Assembly (NCBI GenBank): GCA_052144935.1
Contig: JBKQPR010000298.1
Coordinates: forward strand, 1 to 26,368
DNA length: 26,368 nt
Reading direction: 5' to 3'
Origin: JOPF133 sp052144935
GTDB taxonomy: Bacteria > Acidobacteriota > Terriglobia > Bryobacterales > Bryobacteraceae
The notes under the pieces: generated by a model
Seen by the model: the letters and a program-made list of their open reading frames with translations, nothing else
Told to the model about the DNA's origin: nothing
Databases searched by the model: none
Made by a program: the position numbers and the translations under genes
Shown: in pieces, positions 14,169 to 20,888 of the stretch
Layout of the letters: each line of letters starts with the position of its first letter
Position numbering within the stretch: position 1 is the stretch's first letter

Positions 14169-15707
14169 CTATCTCCCCGCCGGCTGGCAACCTCCCGACT
14201 CGATTTCGGGGCGGATGGCCACCGTGGCGTCGGTCATCCGATTGTGGTAAACCACCTTCAGTTTCTCGCGGCCGATGAAGGGCACGTCCGAGGCGAAGTA
14301 CAGCACGTAGAGCGGCTTGCCCGGCGGGTACGCCGCCAGCTCCGCCGGACCGCTGGGTATCTCTTCCAGGCTTTCATGCCCCGAAAGAGTCCGGTAGAAA
14401 TTCAACACCGCCACGTACCGCCAGTTCGACGAGACGTCTCGTACTTTATAAGTGTGGTTATAGTAAGCCACCACGGAATATAAGTCCTTCGCGTCGGCGT
14501 TGTACTTCCAATCCATGAAGTAAGTCAACCGCAGGCAACCGATGAAGTACGCGGCGGTCACCCATAACATCGCCAGGGCCGCGGCGCGCACCCAGGCGGC
14601 CCGGCGCGCCGGGGCCCGTAGCGCCACCAGAGCGCCGATCGCCAGCATACATAGTGGAACCACGAACACCGCGCGGCGCCCGAGCGGCATCAGGATGTGG
14701 CCCAGCCGGTACATCAGGCGATGGATCGCCAGTGTGACCACCAGGATTCCCGCAGCCGAGAGTCCCCACGCGGCCAGCCATCGCGAGGCTTGGCTGCGCA
14801 GGCCCGGCCGTTCGCCGAGCACCCCAACCAGGTGCAGGAGACAGGCCGCGCCCAGCATCGGAAAGAGCAGCCAGTGCCAATCGGAGGCGAACCGGTAGAC
14901 CGGCGGGCTGAGCAGATACGGATTCGGTTCGTAGTAGGACGATGCGATCACGCTGTGGGCCGTTTCTCCCAGCGTGCGGGCGCCCCAGGCCAGGCTGATT
15001 TGCCGCCAATCGGCCAGGATGGATCCCGCCAGCAACGCCGCGAGCAGCAGCCCCGGCAATATGCAGGCGGCCAGCAAGGCGGGATAGCGTGTGCCGCCGC
15101 GCCGCGCGAACCATACGAAAATGAAGACCAGGGTGACCGCATCCACTACCGCAAAGGAGAAACTGGCGCAGAAGGAGAGCGCCAGCAGGAGCGAGCACCC
15201 GCAGCAGGTGCGGTAGGGGGCGGGCTGGGCGGCGGTATCCCCCGCGGCGCCGGGCGCGGTGGCGCCGGCCGCCAGCGCGATGGCCGCCAGCAGGCAGGCG
15301 GTGGCCAGGCTGTATCCGCGGCCCACCACCAGGTAATCCATCACAAACGGGTTGTAGACCAGGCACACGAACAGCGGCAATTGCAGAATCCACTCTTCCG
15401 AGACGAGCCGCGCCAGCCGGTAGGCCGCCGCGATATAGATGGCTGCGCCCACCAGCGACGGCATCCGCACGGTCAAAGCCGAGAGGCCGAACAGCCCCGT
15501 GAACAGGCGCATGAGAAGCGAATTGAGCAGATGATTGCCGGAAGCGGCTTCCCAATTCGATGGGCTGGCGGGCCACGCGTAGAACAGGTAGGCGTCAGCC
15601 TCATCGATGGTGATCGATTGGATCGCGGCGCGCGCCACGATCCAGCACAAAGCGAAACCGGCCGCACCCGCCAGCCAGGCGCAGCGCCGCGCGGGGACGA
15701 CTACCAC
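14169..15707 (-). CDS. GT-C type integral-membrane glycosyltransferase
   Basis: The product is 512 residues with about 10-12 membrane segments. After the first helix comes I-T-I-D-E-A-D-A-Y (32-40), whose Asp-Glu pair matches the first-loop acidic motif of GT-C enzymes (PMT/ArnT, GT39/GT83). N-H at 58-59 and R-M-P-S at 81-84 also occur in this superfamily. The C-terminal 130 residues are soluble and should lie in the periplasm. Such enzymes move a sugar from a polyprenyl-phosphate donor to a lipid, glycan or protein; donor and acceptor are unknown. The start is GTG 15707, seven bases inside the end of the vapC-like gene, and no Shine-Dalgarno is clear, so translational coupling is likely. An internal start is possible. 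Confidence 0.72.
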   Translation of the reverse strand: MVVVPARRCAWLAGAAGFALCWIVARAAIQSITIDEADAYLFYAWPASPSNWEAASGNHLLNSLLMRLFTGLFGLSALTVRMPSLVGAAIYIAAAYRLARLVSEEWILQLPLFVCLVYNPFVMDYLVVGRGYSLATACLLAAIALAAGATAPGAAGDTAAQPAPYRTCCGCSLLLALSFCASFSFAVVDAVTLVFIFVWFARRGGTRYPALLAACILPGLLLAALLAGSILADWRQISLAWGARTLGETAHSVIASSYYEPNPYLLSPPVYRFASDWHWLLFPMLGAACLLHLVGVLGERPGLRSQASRWLAAWGLSAAGILVVTLAIHRLMYRLGHILMPLGRRAVFVVPLCMLAIGALVALRAPARRAAWVRAAALAMLWVTAAYFIGCLRLTYFMDWKYNADAKDLYSVVAYYNHTYKVRDVSSNWRYVAVLNFYRTLSGHESLEEIPSGPAELAAYPPGKPLYVLYFASDVPFIGREKLKVVYHNRMTDATVAIRPEIESGGCQPAGR

Positions 15708-16096
15708 GCCAGCGTCTTCAGGCGCGGAACGGCCGCAAAGTGCGCGTCCCGGGTCGCTAACGGCAGATCATGCTGCCTGGCCACGGCGGCGATCCAGACA
15801 TCGTTCTCCGGGATGAGCCGGCCTATCCGTGCCAGTTCGGCTTTGACGCGGCCATCTTGCTCGGCGGTGGCTTCGTCTGGCAGCAGCAGAGAAGCAGTTC
15901 TCATGAACTCGCGCACTTGCGTCAGGGATTGCTCGCGCCGTGGCGCTCGCTGAGCGCCAAAATGGAGTTCGCCGAGCGCCACCAACGGCACATACATTGC
16001 GGCAAGTGAGGCAAATCGCGGCCGCAAACTTCGATCGCCCCGCAGGTAATCCACGATTACGCTGGTGTCGAGGAGGACACTACCAGTCCCGTTCAT
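15701..16096 (-). CDS. VapC-type PIN-domain toxin
   Basis: The product is 131 residues, the usual VapC size. It starts with V-L-L-D-T-S-V-I-V-D-Y-L. The four acidic residues of the PIN active site are visible: Asp10 (L-L-D-T-S), Glu43 (L-G-E-L-H-F-G), Asp99 (E-N-D-V-W-I-A-A) and Asp117 (T-R-D-A-H-F). PIN toxins are magnesium-dependent ribonucleases, commonly cutting tRNA or rRNA when freed from the antitoxin. The start is set at ATG 16096, where the conserved first strand begins; the longer frame upstream would run into the antitoxin coding region. The gene overlaps the antitoxin gene by 17 bases, standard for vapBC. It looks intact. Confidence 0.88.
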   Translation of the reverse strand: MNGTGSVLLDTSVIVDYLRGDRSLRPRFASLAAMYVPLVALGELHFGAQRAPRREQSLTQVREFMRTASLLLPDEATAEQDGRVKAELARIGRLIPENDVWIAAVARQHDLPLATRDAHFAAVPRLKTLAW

Positions 16097-16298
16097 CGAT
16101 CCTCTCGCAGCCCTCCTCGATCGCCTTCTGCATGGCATCGGCGTCTTCCTTGGAGAGGCTCCCGAAAGTTCGGGCGAGAATCGCCTCTCGTTCCTCCGGA
16201 CTGGAAGGCTTGAGCCGCCGGATGAAATCGGCGGCCGTTTCCAACTTGTCGGGCGGCAACGACTTCAGATCCTCGACGATGGCTTCGAAACGGCTCAT
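16080..16298 (-). CDS. VapB-type antitoxin
   Basis: The product is 72 residues, acidic and helical: M-S-R-F-E-A-I-V-E-D-L-K-S-L-P, then E-T-A-A-D-F-I-R-R-L and a C-terminal D-A-M-Q-K-A-I-E-E-G-C-E-R. The helical start resembles DUF2281-like and related antitoxins rather than classical AbrB-fold VapB, so the exact class is uncertain. The role is inferred from the intact PIN toxin overlapping its 3' end. ATG 16298 is preferred over an in-frame start seven codons upstream because a TACCTT -10-like element ends six bases before it, suggesting a leaderless mRNA. Confidence 0.72.
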   Translation of the reverse strand: MSRFEAIVEDLKSLPPDKLETAADFIRRLKPSSPEEREAILARTFGSLSKEDADAMQKAIEEGCERIDERDW

Positions 16299-16304
16299 AT
16301 TTTC

Positions 16305-16310
16305 AAGGTA
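16305..16310 (-). promoter_or_regulatory. Candidate -10 element of the vapB-like gene
   Basis: Read on the minus strand, GGTG-TACCTT is followed by six bases and then ATG 16298, so transcription would begin at or next to the start codon. The same GGTGTA context precedes the -10 candidates of the genes at 16456-17226 and 24527-26209. Confidence 0.35.
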
Positions 16311-16455
16311 CACCGGCACGGTGGTCCCGGCAAGCGGAGCCCGCCTCAGTGCCCGCCCTCTCGGGCTACGCGAGCGTCAGGGAGAGCCGGCGCTGGCGAA
16401 TACAGAGTAGCTGTAACCGCCCGAACCGGACCCGCTCCAACTGCCGCCACATGAA

Positions 16456-17226
16456 CTATTGGCGGTCGTAGACAATCTTGATTTTTTCGTTCGTGGCCGT
16501 TGCGCCGCCGGATTCGGTCAACGATTTACCGTCCGCGGAAGCTGTGTAGGTCACTTTGAAAAACGCCTTCCCATCTTTCTTGACCACCAAGTCCATCGCC
16601 CGCGCCCCGGCTTTAGTCATCGCCACGCTCCACCCCGGTGGAAGCGTCGGTCCGGTGCAGGGATAGTCTTTGCCGTCCAGCTTGCCGTCGCACGAGAGAC
16701 CCATGGCGGGCTCTCGAAAGCTCATCCCGTCGCTCGCGGAGGCAGCCAGCTCCATTACCGACGGCGAGCTGTTCTGCACTTTCTTGGTTTTCCATTTGCC
16801 GGCCAGCCCGGGACCGCCGGAAACGCGCTGATACGTGCCCGTGTCGTCGATCGCCTCACCGTTCGGTTTGGTGCCCTTGGTGTTTATGGTAAGGCTGTTG
16901 CCATCGGCGCCGACTTGCAAGGTATCGGTCGTCAGTACCTTGCCATTCAGTTTCCAGACGGTCTGCCAGGTGTTCGCGCCGGTGGACTTCCACGCGGCGG
17001 TGTCGCCCAGACCGTCCGAAGCGTCCGTTCCGTCCATCTTGAATTTGTAACTCTGACCGTCGGCGGTGGACTCCCATTCGCCCGACGGCAGGCTCGCATA
17101 CGTAACCGTGGTTGCGCCGAAATCGCTCTTCTCCAGGTTCATCTTCCACTTACCCACGTACGGCAAGTCGGCAGCGGCAAGCATCATCGCGGTTGCCATG
17201 ACGCAGAGAAAAATCTTCCTTTTCAT
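16456..17226 (-). CDS. Secreted protein with two related lipocalin-like domains
   Basis: The product is 256 residues. A signal peptide (about 1-19, ending L-A-A-A-D) is followed by two segments that look like a duplicated domain: the first starts L-P-Y-V-G-K-W-K-M-N (about residue 21), the second P-G-L-A-G-K-W-K-T-K (about 140). Both are beta-rich and contain D-G-K-S/N-L-T-type strands near their ends, recalling the small beta-barrel proteins often annotated as lipocalin-like in acidobacteria. No enzyme motif is seen and I do not recognise a characterised family. GAGGGTGA lies seven bases before ATG 17224-17226, which fixes the start. It is divergent from the E1 dehydrogenase gene and has its own -10 candidate. 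Confidence 0.7.
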   Translation of the reverse strand: MKRKIFLCVMATAMMLAAADLPYVGKWKMNLEKSDFGATTVTYASLPSGEWESTADGQSYKFKMDGTDASDGLGDTAAWKSTGANTWQTVWKLNGKVLTTDTLQVGADGNSLTINTKGTKPNGEAIDDTGTYQRVSGGPGLAGKWKTKKVQNSSPSVMELAASASDGMSFREPAMGLSCDGKLDGKDYPCTGPTLPPGWSVAMTKAGARAMDLVVKKDGKAFFKVTYTASADGKSLTESGGATATNEKIKIVYDRQ

Positions 17227-17280
17227 AAGCCAGTCACCCTCATCTAACCAGGATTTAGATTTTGCACCCGATTGCCGATC

Positions 17281-17286
17281 AGTATA
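17281..17286 (-). promoter_or_regulatory. Candidate -10 element of the secreted two-domain protein gene
   Basis: On the minus strand TATACT is preceded by GGTG and would start transcription near 17274, giving a leader of about 48 bases with the GAGGGTGA ribosome site. No good -35 hexamer lies 16-18 bp upstream. Confidence 0.4.
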
Positions 17287-17350
17287 CACCGGATTGCCCT
17301 CAGCTCGATCCGGTCCGCTGTTAAACTGGTGGCGGAGGGGACGATTCCGC

Positions 17351-19447
17351 GTGGCTCCCGGTTCCACAACCCAAGAATCCGCGGCCATTCGCTTCGACGG
17401 GCTGGATTCGAGCCAGCTCATTCGCGCCTTTCGCCTCATGCACACCTCGCGCCGCCTGGACGACCGCGAGATCGTCCTCAAGCGCCAGAACCGCATCTTT
17501 TTCCAGGTCAGCGGCGCCGGGCACGAAGCCGTTCAGGTGGCCGCCGGCATGGTGCTCGGCGCGGGCCAGGACTGGGTCTATCCTTACTACCGCGATCGGG
17601 CCCTCTGCCTGACGCTCGGCGTGACCCCTTACGAGATGTTGCAACAGGCCGTGGGCGCGGCCGCCGACCCGGCCTCCGGCGGACGCCAGATGCCCTCCCA
17701 CTGGGGGCGGCGCGAGCTGCGCATCGTCAGCTCTTCCTCTCCCACCGGCACGCAATTCAATCAGGCCGTGGGATGCGCGGGCGCTTCCCGCTACCTCGGC
17801 GCCGACCGGGAAATCACCCTGGTCTGCTCCGGCGAAGGCGCCACCAGCGAAGGCGAGTTCTGGGAATCCCTCAATACCGCCTGCCTGGAACGCCTCCCGG
17901 TGCTGTTCCTGGTCGAGGACAACGGCTACGCCATCTCCGTCCCCGTCGAATGCCAGACCGCCGGCGGCAGCATCTCGCGGCTGGTCGAGGGCTTCCCCGA
18001 TTTGTTGCGTCTGGAAGTGGATGGGACCGATTTTCCGGCCTCCTACCGCGCCCTGCGGCAGGCCGCCGATTCCTGCCGTCAGGGCCGCGGCCCGGCGCTG
18101 GTGCACGCTCACGTGATCCGCCCCTATTCGCATTCGCTCTCCGACGACGAGCGGCTGTACAGGACTCCCGCCGAGCGCCAGTTGGAAAGCCAGCGCGACC
18201 CCGTGCTGCGCTTCCCCAAGCTCCTCCTCGACGAAGGCATTCTCGACCGCCGCATGTTGCAGGACATCACCCACGAAATCGACCGGGAAGTGAACCAGGC
18301 CACCGAGCAGGCCCTGCGCGACGAACCGCCCGACGCCGCCTCGGCGCTGCGGCTGCTCTATTCCGAAACCGTCGACCCCACGGGCGATGCCTTTGCCGCC
18401 AGCCCCGATTTCCGCGGCGAGCCGCTGACCATGGTGGACCTGATCAACGCCACCCTGCGCGAGGAGATGCGGCGCAACCCCGCCATCCTGGTATTCGGCG
18501 AAGACGTGGCGGATGCCAGCCGTGCCTCCAGCCTGCGCGAGGTGAAGGGCAAAGGCGGCGTCTTCAAAGTGACTGCCGGTCTGCAAACCGAGTTCGGCTC
18601 CCAGCGCTGCTTCAACACGCCTCTGGCCGAAGGCGCCATCGTGGGGCGCGCCATCGGCATGGCCACGCGCGGCCTCAAGCCGGTGGCCGAGGTGCAGTTC
18701 TTCGATTACATCTGGCCGGCCATGATGCAGATCCGCAATGAGCTGGCCACCCTGCGCTGGCGGTCGAACGGAAGCTTCTCCTGTCCGGCCGTCATTCGCG
18801 TGCCCATCGGCGGCTATCTCAACGGCGGCGCCATCTATCACAGCCAGTCGGGCGAGGTGGCCTTCACCCATATTCCGGGCCTGCGCGTGGCCATGCCCTC
18901 GAACGCCCTGGACGCCTGCGGATTGCTGCGCACCGCGCTGCGTTCCGGCGATCCGGTGCTGTTTCTCGAACACAAGAAGCTGTACCGCGAGCCGTACAAC
19001 CGCTCGCCGCACCCCGGCGCGGATTTCACCATCCCCTTCGGCAAGGCCAGGTTAGTAAAACCCGGCCGCAGCCTGACGGTGGTCGCTTATGGCGCGCTGG
19101 TGCAGAAGGCGCTCCTGGCGGCCACCCAGGTGGAGCGGCGCAATCCGCGACGCTTCATCGAAATCCTCGACCTGCGGACGCTCGCGCCCTACGATTGGGA
19201 GGCCATCCGCGAGTCGGTCGCGAAGACCAGCCGCGTGCTGATCGCGCACGAAGACTGCCTCTCGTTCGGCTACGGAGCGGAGATCGCCGCGCGCATCGCC
19301 TCGGAGCTCTTCGCCAGTCTGGATGCGCCCGTCGCCCGAGTGGGCGCGCTGGACACCTGGGTAGGCTATCATCCGCGCCTGGAAACCGCCATCCTGCCGC
19401 AGACGGAAACATTGGTGGCGGAGATGGAGCGGGTGCTGAGTTACTGA
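17351..19447 (+). CDS. 2-oxoacid dehydrogenase E1, alpha and beta subunits fused
   Basis: The product is 698 residues. It is the thiamine-diphosphate decarboxylase component of a 2-oxoacid dehydrogenase complex, most like the branched-chain (2-oxoisovalerate) type. Residues about 1-345 are the alpha part: H-E-A-V-Q-V-A-A-G near 58-66, Y-P-Y-Y-R-D-R, the ThDP motif G-E-G-A-T-S-E-G (about 161) with E-D-N-G-Y-A-I-S about 27 residues later, and R-P-Y-S-H-S-L-S-D-D-E. Residues about 357-698 are the beta part: M-V-D-L-I-N-A-T-L-R-E-E, F-G-E-D-V-A, N-T-P-L-A-E-G-A-I-V-G and H-S-Q-S-G-E. GTG 17351 is chosen as start; a GGAGGGG lies about 10 bases upstream. The longer frame upstream overlaps the divergent gene and is not protein-like. 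No E2 or E3 gene is nearby. The ThDP motif has Glu where Asp is usual (G-D-G). Confidence 0.85.
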   Translation: MAPGSTTQESAAIRFDGLDSSQLIRAFRLMHTSRRLDDREIVLKRQNRIFFQVSGAGHEAVQVAAGMVLGAGQDWVYPYYRDRALCLTLGVTPYEMLQQAVGAAADPASGGRQMPSHWGRRELRIVSSSSPTGTQFNQAVGCAGASRYLGADREITLVCSGEGATSEGEFWESLNTACLERLPVLFLVEDNGYAISVPVECQTAGGSISRLVEGFPDLLRLEVDGTDFPASYRALRQAADSCRQGRGPALVHAHVIRPYSHSLSDDERLYRTPAERQLESQRDPVLRFPKLLLDEGILDRRMLQDITHEIDREVNQATEQALRDEPPDAASALRLLYSETVDPTGDAFAASPDFRGEPLTMVDLINATLREEMRRNPAILVFGEDVADASRASSLREVKGKGGVFKVTAGLQTEFGSQRCFNTPLAEGAIVGRAIGMATRGLKPVAEVQFFDYIWPAMMQIRNELATLRWRSNGSFSCPAVIRVPIGGYLNGGAIYHSQSGEVAFTHIPGLRVAMPSNALDACGLLRTALRSGDPVLFLEHKKLYREPYNRSPHPGADFTIPFGKARLVKPGRSLTVVAYGALVQKALLAATQVERRNPRRFIEILDLRTLAPYDWEAIRESVAKTSRVLIAHEDCLSFGYGAEIAARIASELFASLDAPVARVGALDTWVGYHPRLETAILPQTETLVAEMERVLSY

Positions 19448-19452
19448 GAAAA

Positions 19453-19494
19453 GCGGAGCTGGTAGGGCAGGCGATTCGCCTGCCCTACCTCCGC
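19453..19494. repeat. Palindromic intergenic repeat with 13-bp perfect stem
   Basis: GGTAGGGCAGGCG (19461-19473) and CGCCTGCCCTACC (19477-19489) are perfect complements with a 3-base ATT loop. Outer GCGGA (19453-19457) and TCCGC (19490-19494) extend the stem past a 3-base bulge. It begins six bases after the E1 stop codon. No U-run follows, so it is more like a REP-type palindrome than a terminator, though it could protect the 3' end of the E1 mRNA. Confidence 0.75.
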
Positions 19495-19538
19495 GTCAAA
19501 AGGACCTCGGCTTACCCCCCTCCCGCCCCGCGCGGCAT

Positions 19539-19544
19539 TATAAT
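19539..19544 (+). promoter_or_regulatory. Consensus -10 (TATAAT) placed for a leaderless mRNA
   Basis: A perfect TATAAT ends six bases before ATG 19551, which puts the expected transcription start on the A or next base of the start codon. No Shine-Dalgarno precedes the ATG. The -35 position is C-rich and does not match TTGACA. Confidence 0.5.
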
Positions 19545-19550
19545 CAGCCT

Positions 19551-20750
19551 ATGCCTGAAACCGACGTACCCCGCCGTGCGTTCCTGCGCGGTGTTACCGC
19601 CGCCACCGCGCTATCGTATTCGCGCGTGTTCGGCGCCAATGAACGCGTGCAACTCGGCCTGATTGGCTGCGGCGAGCGCGGCCGCGGAGATATGGGCAAC
19701 TTTATCAAAGCCGGCAACGTGGATGTGGTGGCGCTGTGCGATATCTACGCGCCGCAGATCGATCTGGCCAAGCGCAACGCGCCCAACGCCCAGTCCTTCA
19801 GCGACCACCTTAAGCTGCTCGAGAAGAAAGAGGTGGATGCCACCCTCATCGCCGTGCCCGACCACTGGCATTCCGTAATCGCCATCGACGCCCTGAACGC
19901 CGGCAAAGACGTTTACTGCGAAAAGCCCTTGACGTTGAAGATCGAGCAAGGCCCGCCCATCGTCAAGGCGGCGCGCATCAACAACCGCATCTGCCAGGTG
20001 GGCATGCAGCAGCGCTCCGGCAAACATTATCTGGAGGCCAAGCAGTTGTACATGGACACCGGCAAGCTAGGGAAGATCACCCTGGCGCGCACCTGGTGGC
20101 ACGGCAACAGCTACCACTTGCGCAAGGCCCCGGATTCTCTCGCGACCAAGCCCGACAACCTGGATTGGGCGCATTTCCTGGGCCCGCTGAAGTGGCGCGA
20201 CTGGGACCCGCAGCAGTATTGGAACTGGCGCGCCTATCTGGATTTCGGCGGCGGCCAGGTGACCGACCTGTTCACCCACTGGATCGACGTCGTGCACATG
20301 TTCACCGGCCAGGACATTCCCTCCGCGGCGGTGGCCTCGGGCGGCGTCTACAATTACAAGGACGGCCGCACCGCCCCCGATACGATCAACGTTTTGTTGA
20401 AATATCCCGGCGAGATGACCGCCACATTCGAAGCCACCCTGGTGCCCGGCATCACCGGCGCGGGACAGGAGTTCTGCGGCACCCTGGGCCGTCTGTACAT
20501 CGACCGCAGCAAGTACGAATTCCATCCCGTGGGCCGCAACGCGCCGGTCACCACCGTGCAGGCCACCACCAATCTCGATCTGGATCACATCCAGAATTTT
20601 CTGGAGTGCGTGAAGTCGCGAAAGCTGCCGAATGGGGACGTGCTGATCGGCCACCGCTCGGCGCAGGCTTCGCATTTGGGCAACATCGCTTACGAGCAGA
20701 AGCGGCAGATCGATTTCGACACGGTGCGGGAAGAGATCCTGCCGTTCTAA
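19551..20750 (+). CDS. Tat-exported Gfo/Idh/MocA family oxidoreductase
   Basis: The product is 399 residues. A twin-arginine signal (P-R-R-A-F-L-R-G, residues 7-14) shows export in folded form, presumably with bound NAD(P). The Rossmann motif is G-L-I-G-C-G (36-41), and the family motif E-K-P-L-T begins at 124; D-H-W-H near residue 103 and the C-terminal alpha/beta domain follow. The family oxidises or reduces sugars and sugar-like alcohols, often at C-3. Tat-targeted members are abundant in acidobacteria and planctomycetes, frequently with DUF1080 genes; here the DUF1080 gene is 18 kb away. Substrate unknown. ATG 19551 places the Tat motif correctly and has no ribosome site, consistent with leaderless transcription. 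Confidence 0.9.
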   Translation: MPETDVPRRAFLRGVTAATALSYSRVFGANERVQLGLIGCGERGRGDMGNFIKAGNVDVVALCDIYAPQIDLAKRNAPNAQSFSDHLKLLEKKEVDATLIAVPDHWHSVIAIDALNAGKDVYCEKPLTLKIEQGPPIVKAARINNRICQVGMQQRSGKHYLEAKQLYMDTGKLGKITLARTWWHGNSYHLRKAPDSLATKPDNLDWAHFLGPLKWRDWDPQQYWNWRAYLDFGGGQVTDLFTHWIDVVHMFTGQDIPSAAVASGGVYNYKDGRTAPDTINVLLKYPGEMTATFEATLVPGITGAGQEFCGTLGRLYIDRSKYEFHPVGRNAPVTTVQATTNLDLDHIQNFLECVKSRKLPNGDVLIGHRSAQASHLGNIAYEQKRQIDFDTVREEILPF

Positions 20751-20773
20751 GCGTGGGCATTGAGGCTGAGAGC

Positions 20774-20887
20774 CTGCCCCACGGCGCTTGCGGGGCAGAC
20801 CACACAACGCGGGGGCGCCCTCCGGGCCTGCCCAACGGGTGGCCTCGGAACGGCCAATCTCCAGAGGGCAGCCGCTGACAGAGCGGC
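20774..20887. repeat. Cluster of GC-rich intergenic stem-loops
   Basis: CTGCCCC (20774-20780) pairs with GGGGCAG (20792-20798). Further right GCCGCT (20871-20876) pairs with AGCGGC (20882-20887), ending one base from the stop codon of the minus-strand secretin gene. CAGGC/GCCTG strings similar to those in the hairpin at 19461-19489 recur in between. It fills the spacer between the convergent oxidoreductase and secretin genes. No U-run is present, so termination by these stems is uncertain. Confidence 0.45.
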
Positions 20888-20888
20888 C

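Noticed and set aside
14697..15953. Plus-strand open frame of 418 codons opposite the glycosyltransferase and vapC
   Set aside because: Composition is Gln/Arg/Gly-rich, it spans two well-supported genes on the other strand and has no recognisable domain.
17066..17350. N-terminal extension of the E1 frame back to 17066
   Set aside because: It runs antisense through the secreted two-domain gene and its promoter, and the residues do not resemble E1 proteins.
17321..19012. Minus-strand open frame of 563 codons inside the E1 gene
   Set aside because: It is the antisense of a gene with clear E1 motifs; the product shows no family motif and is rich in Gly, His and Ala as expected from codon shadowing.
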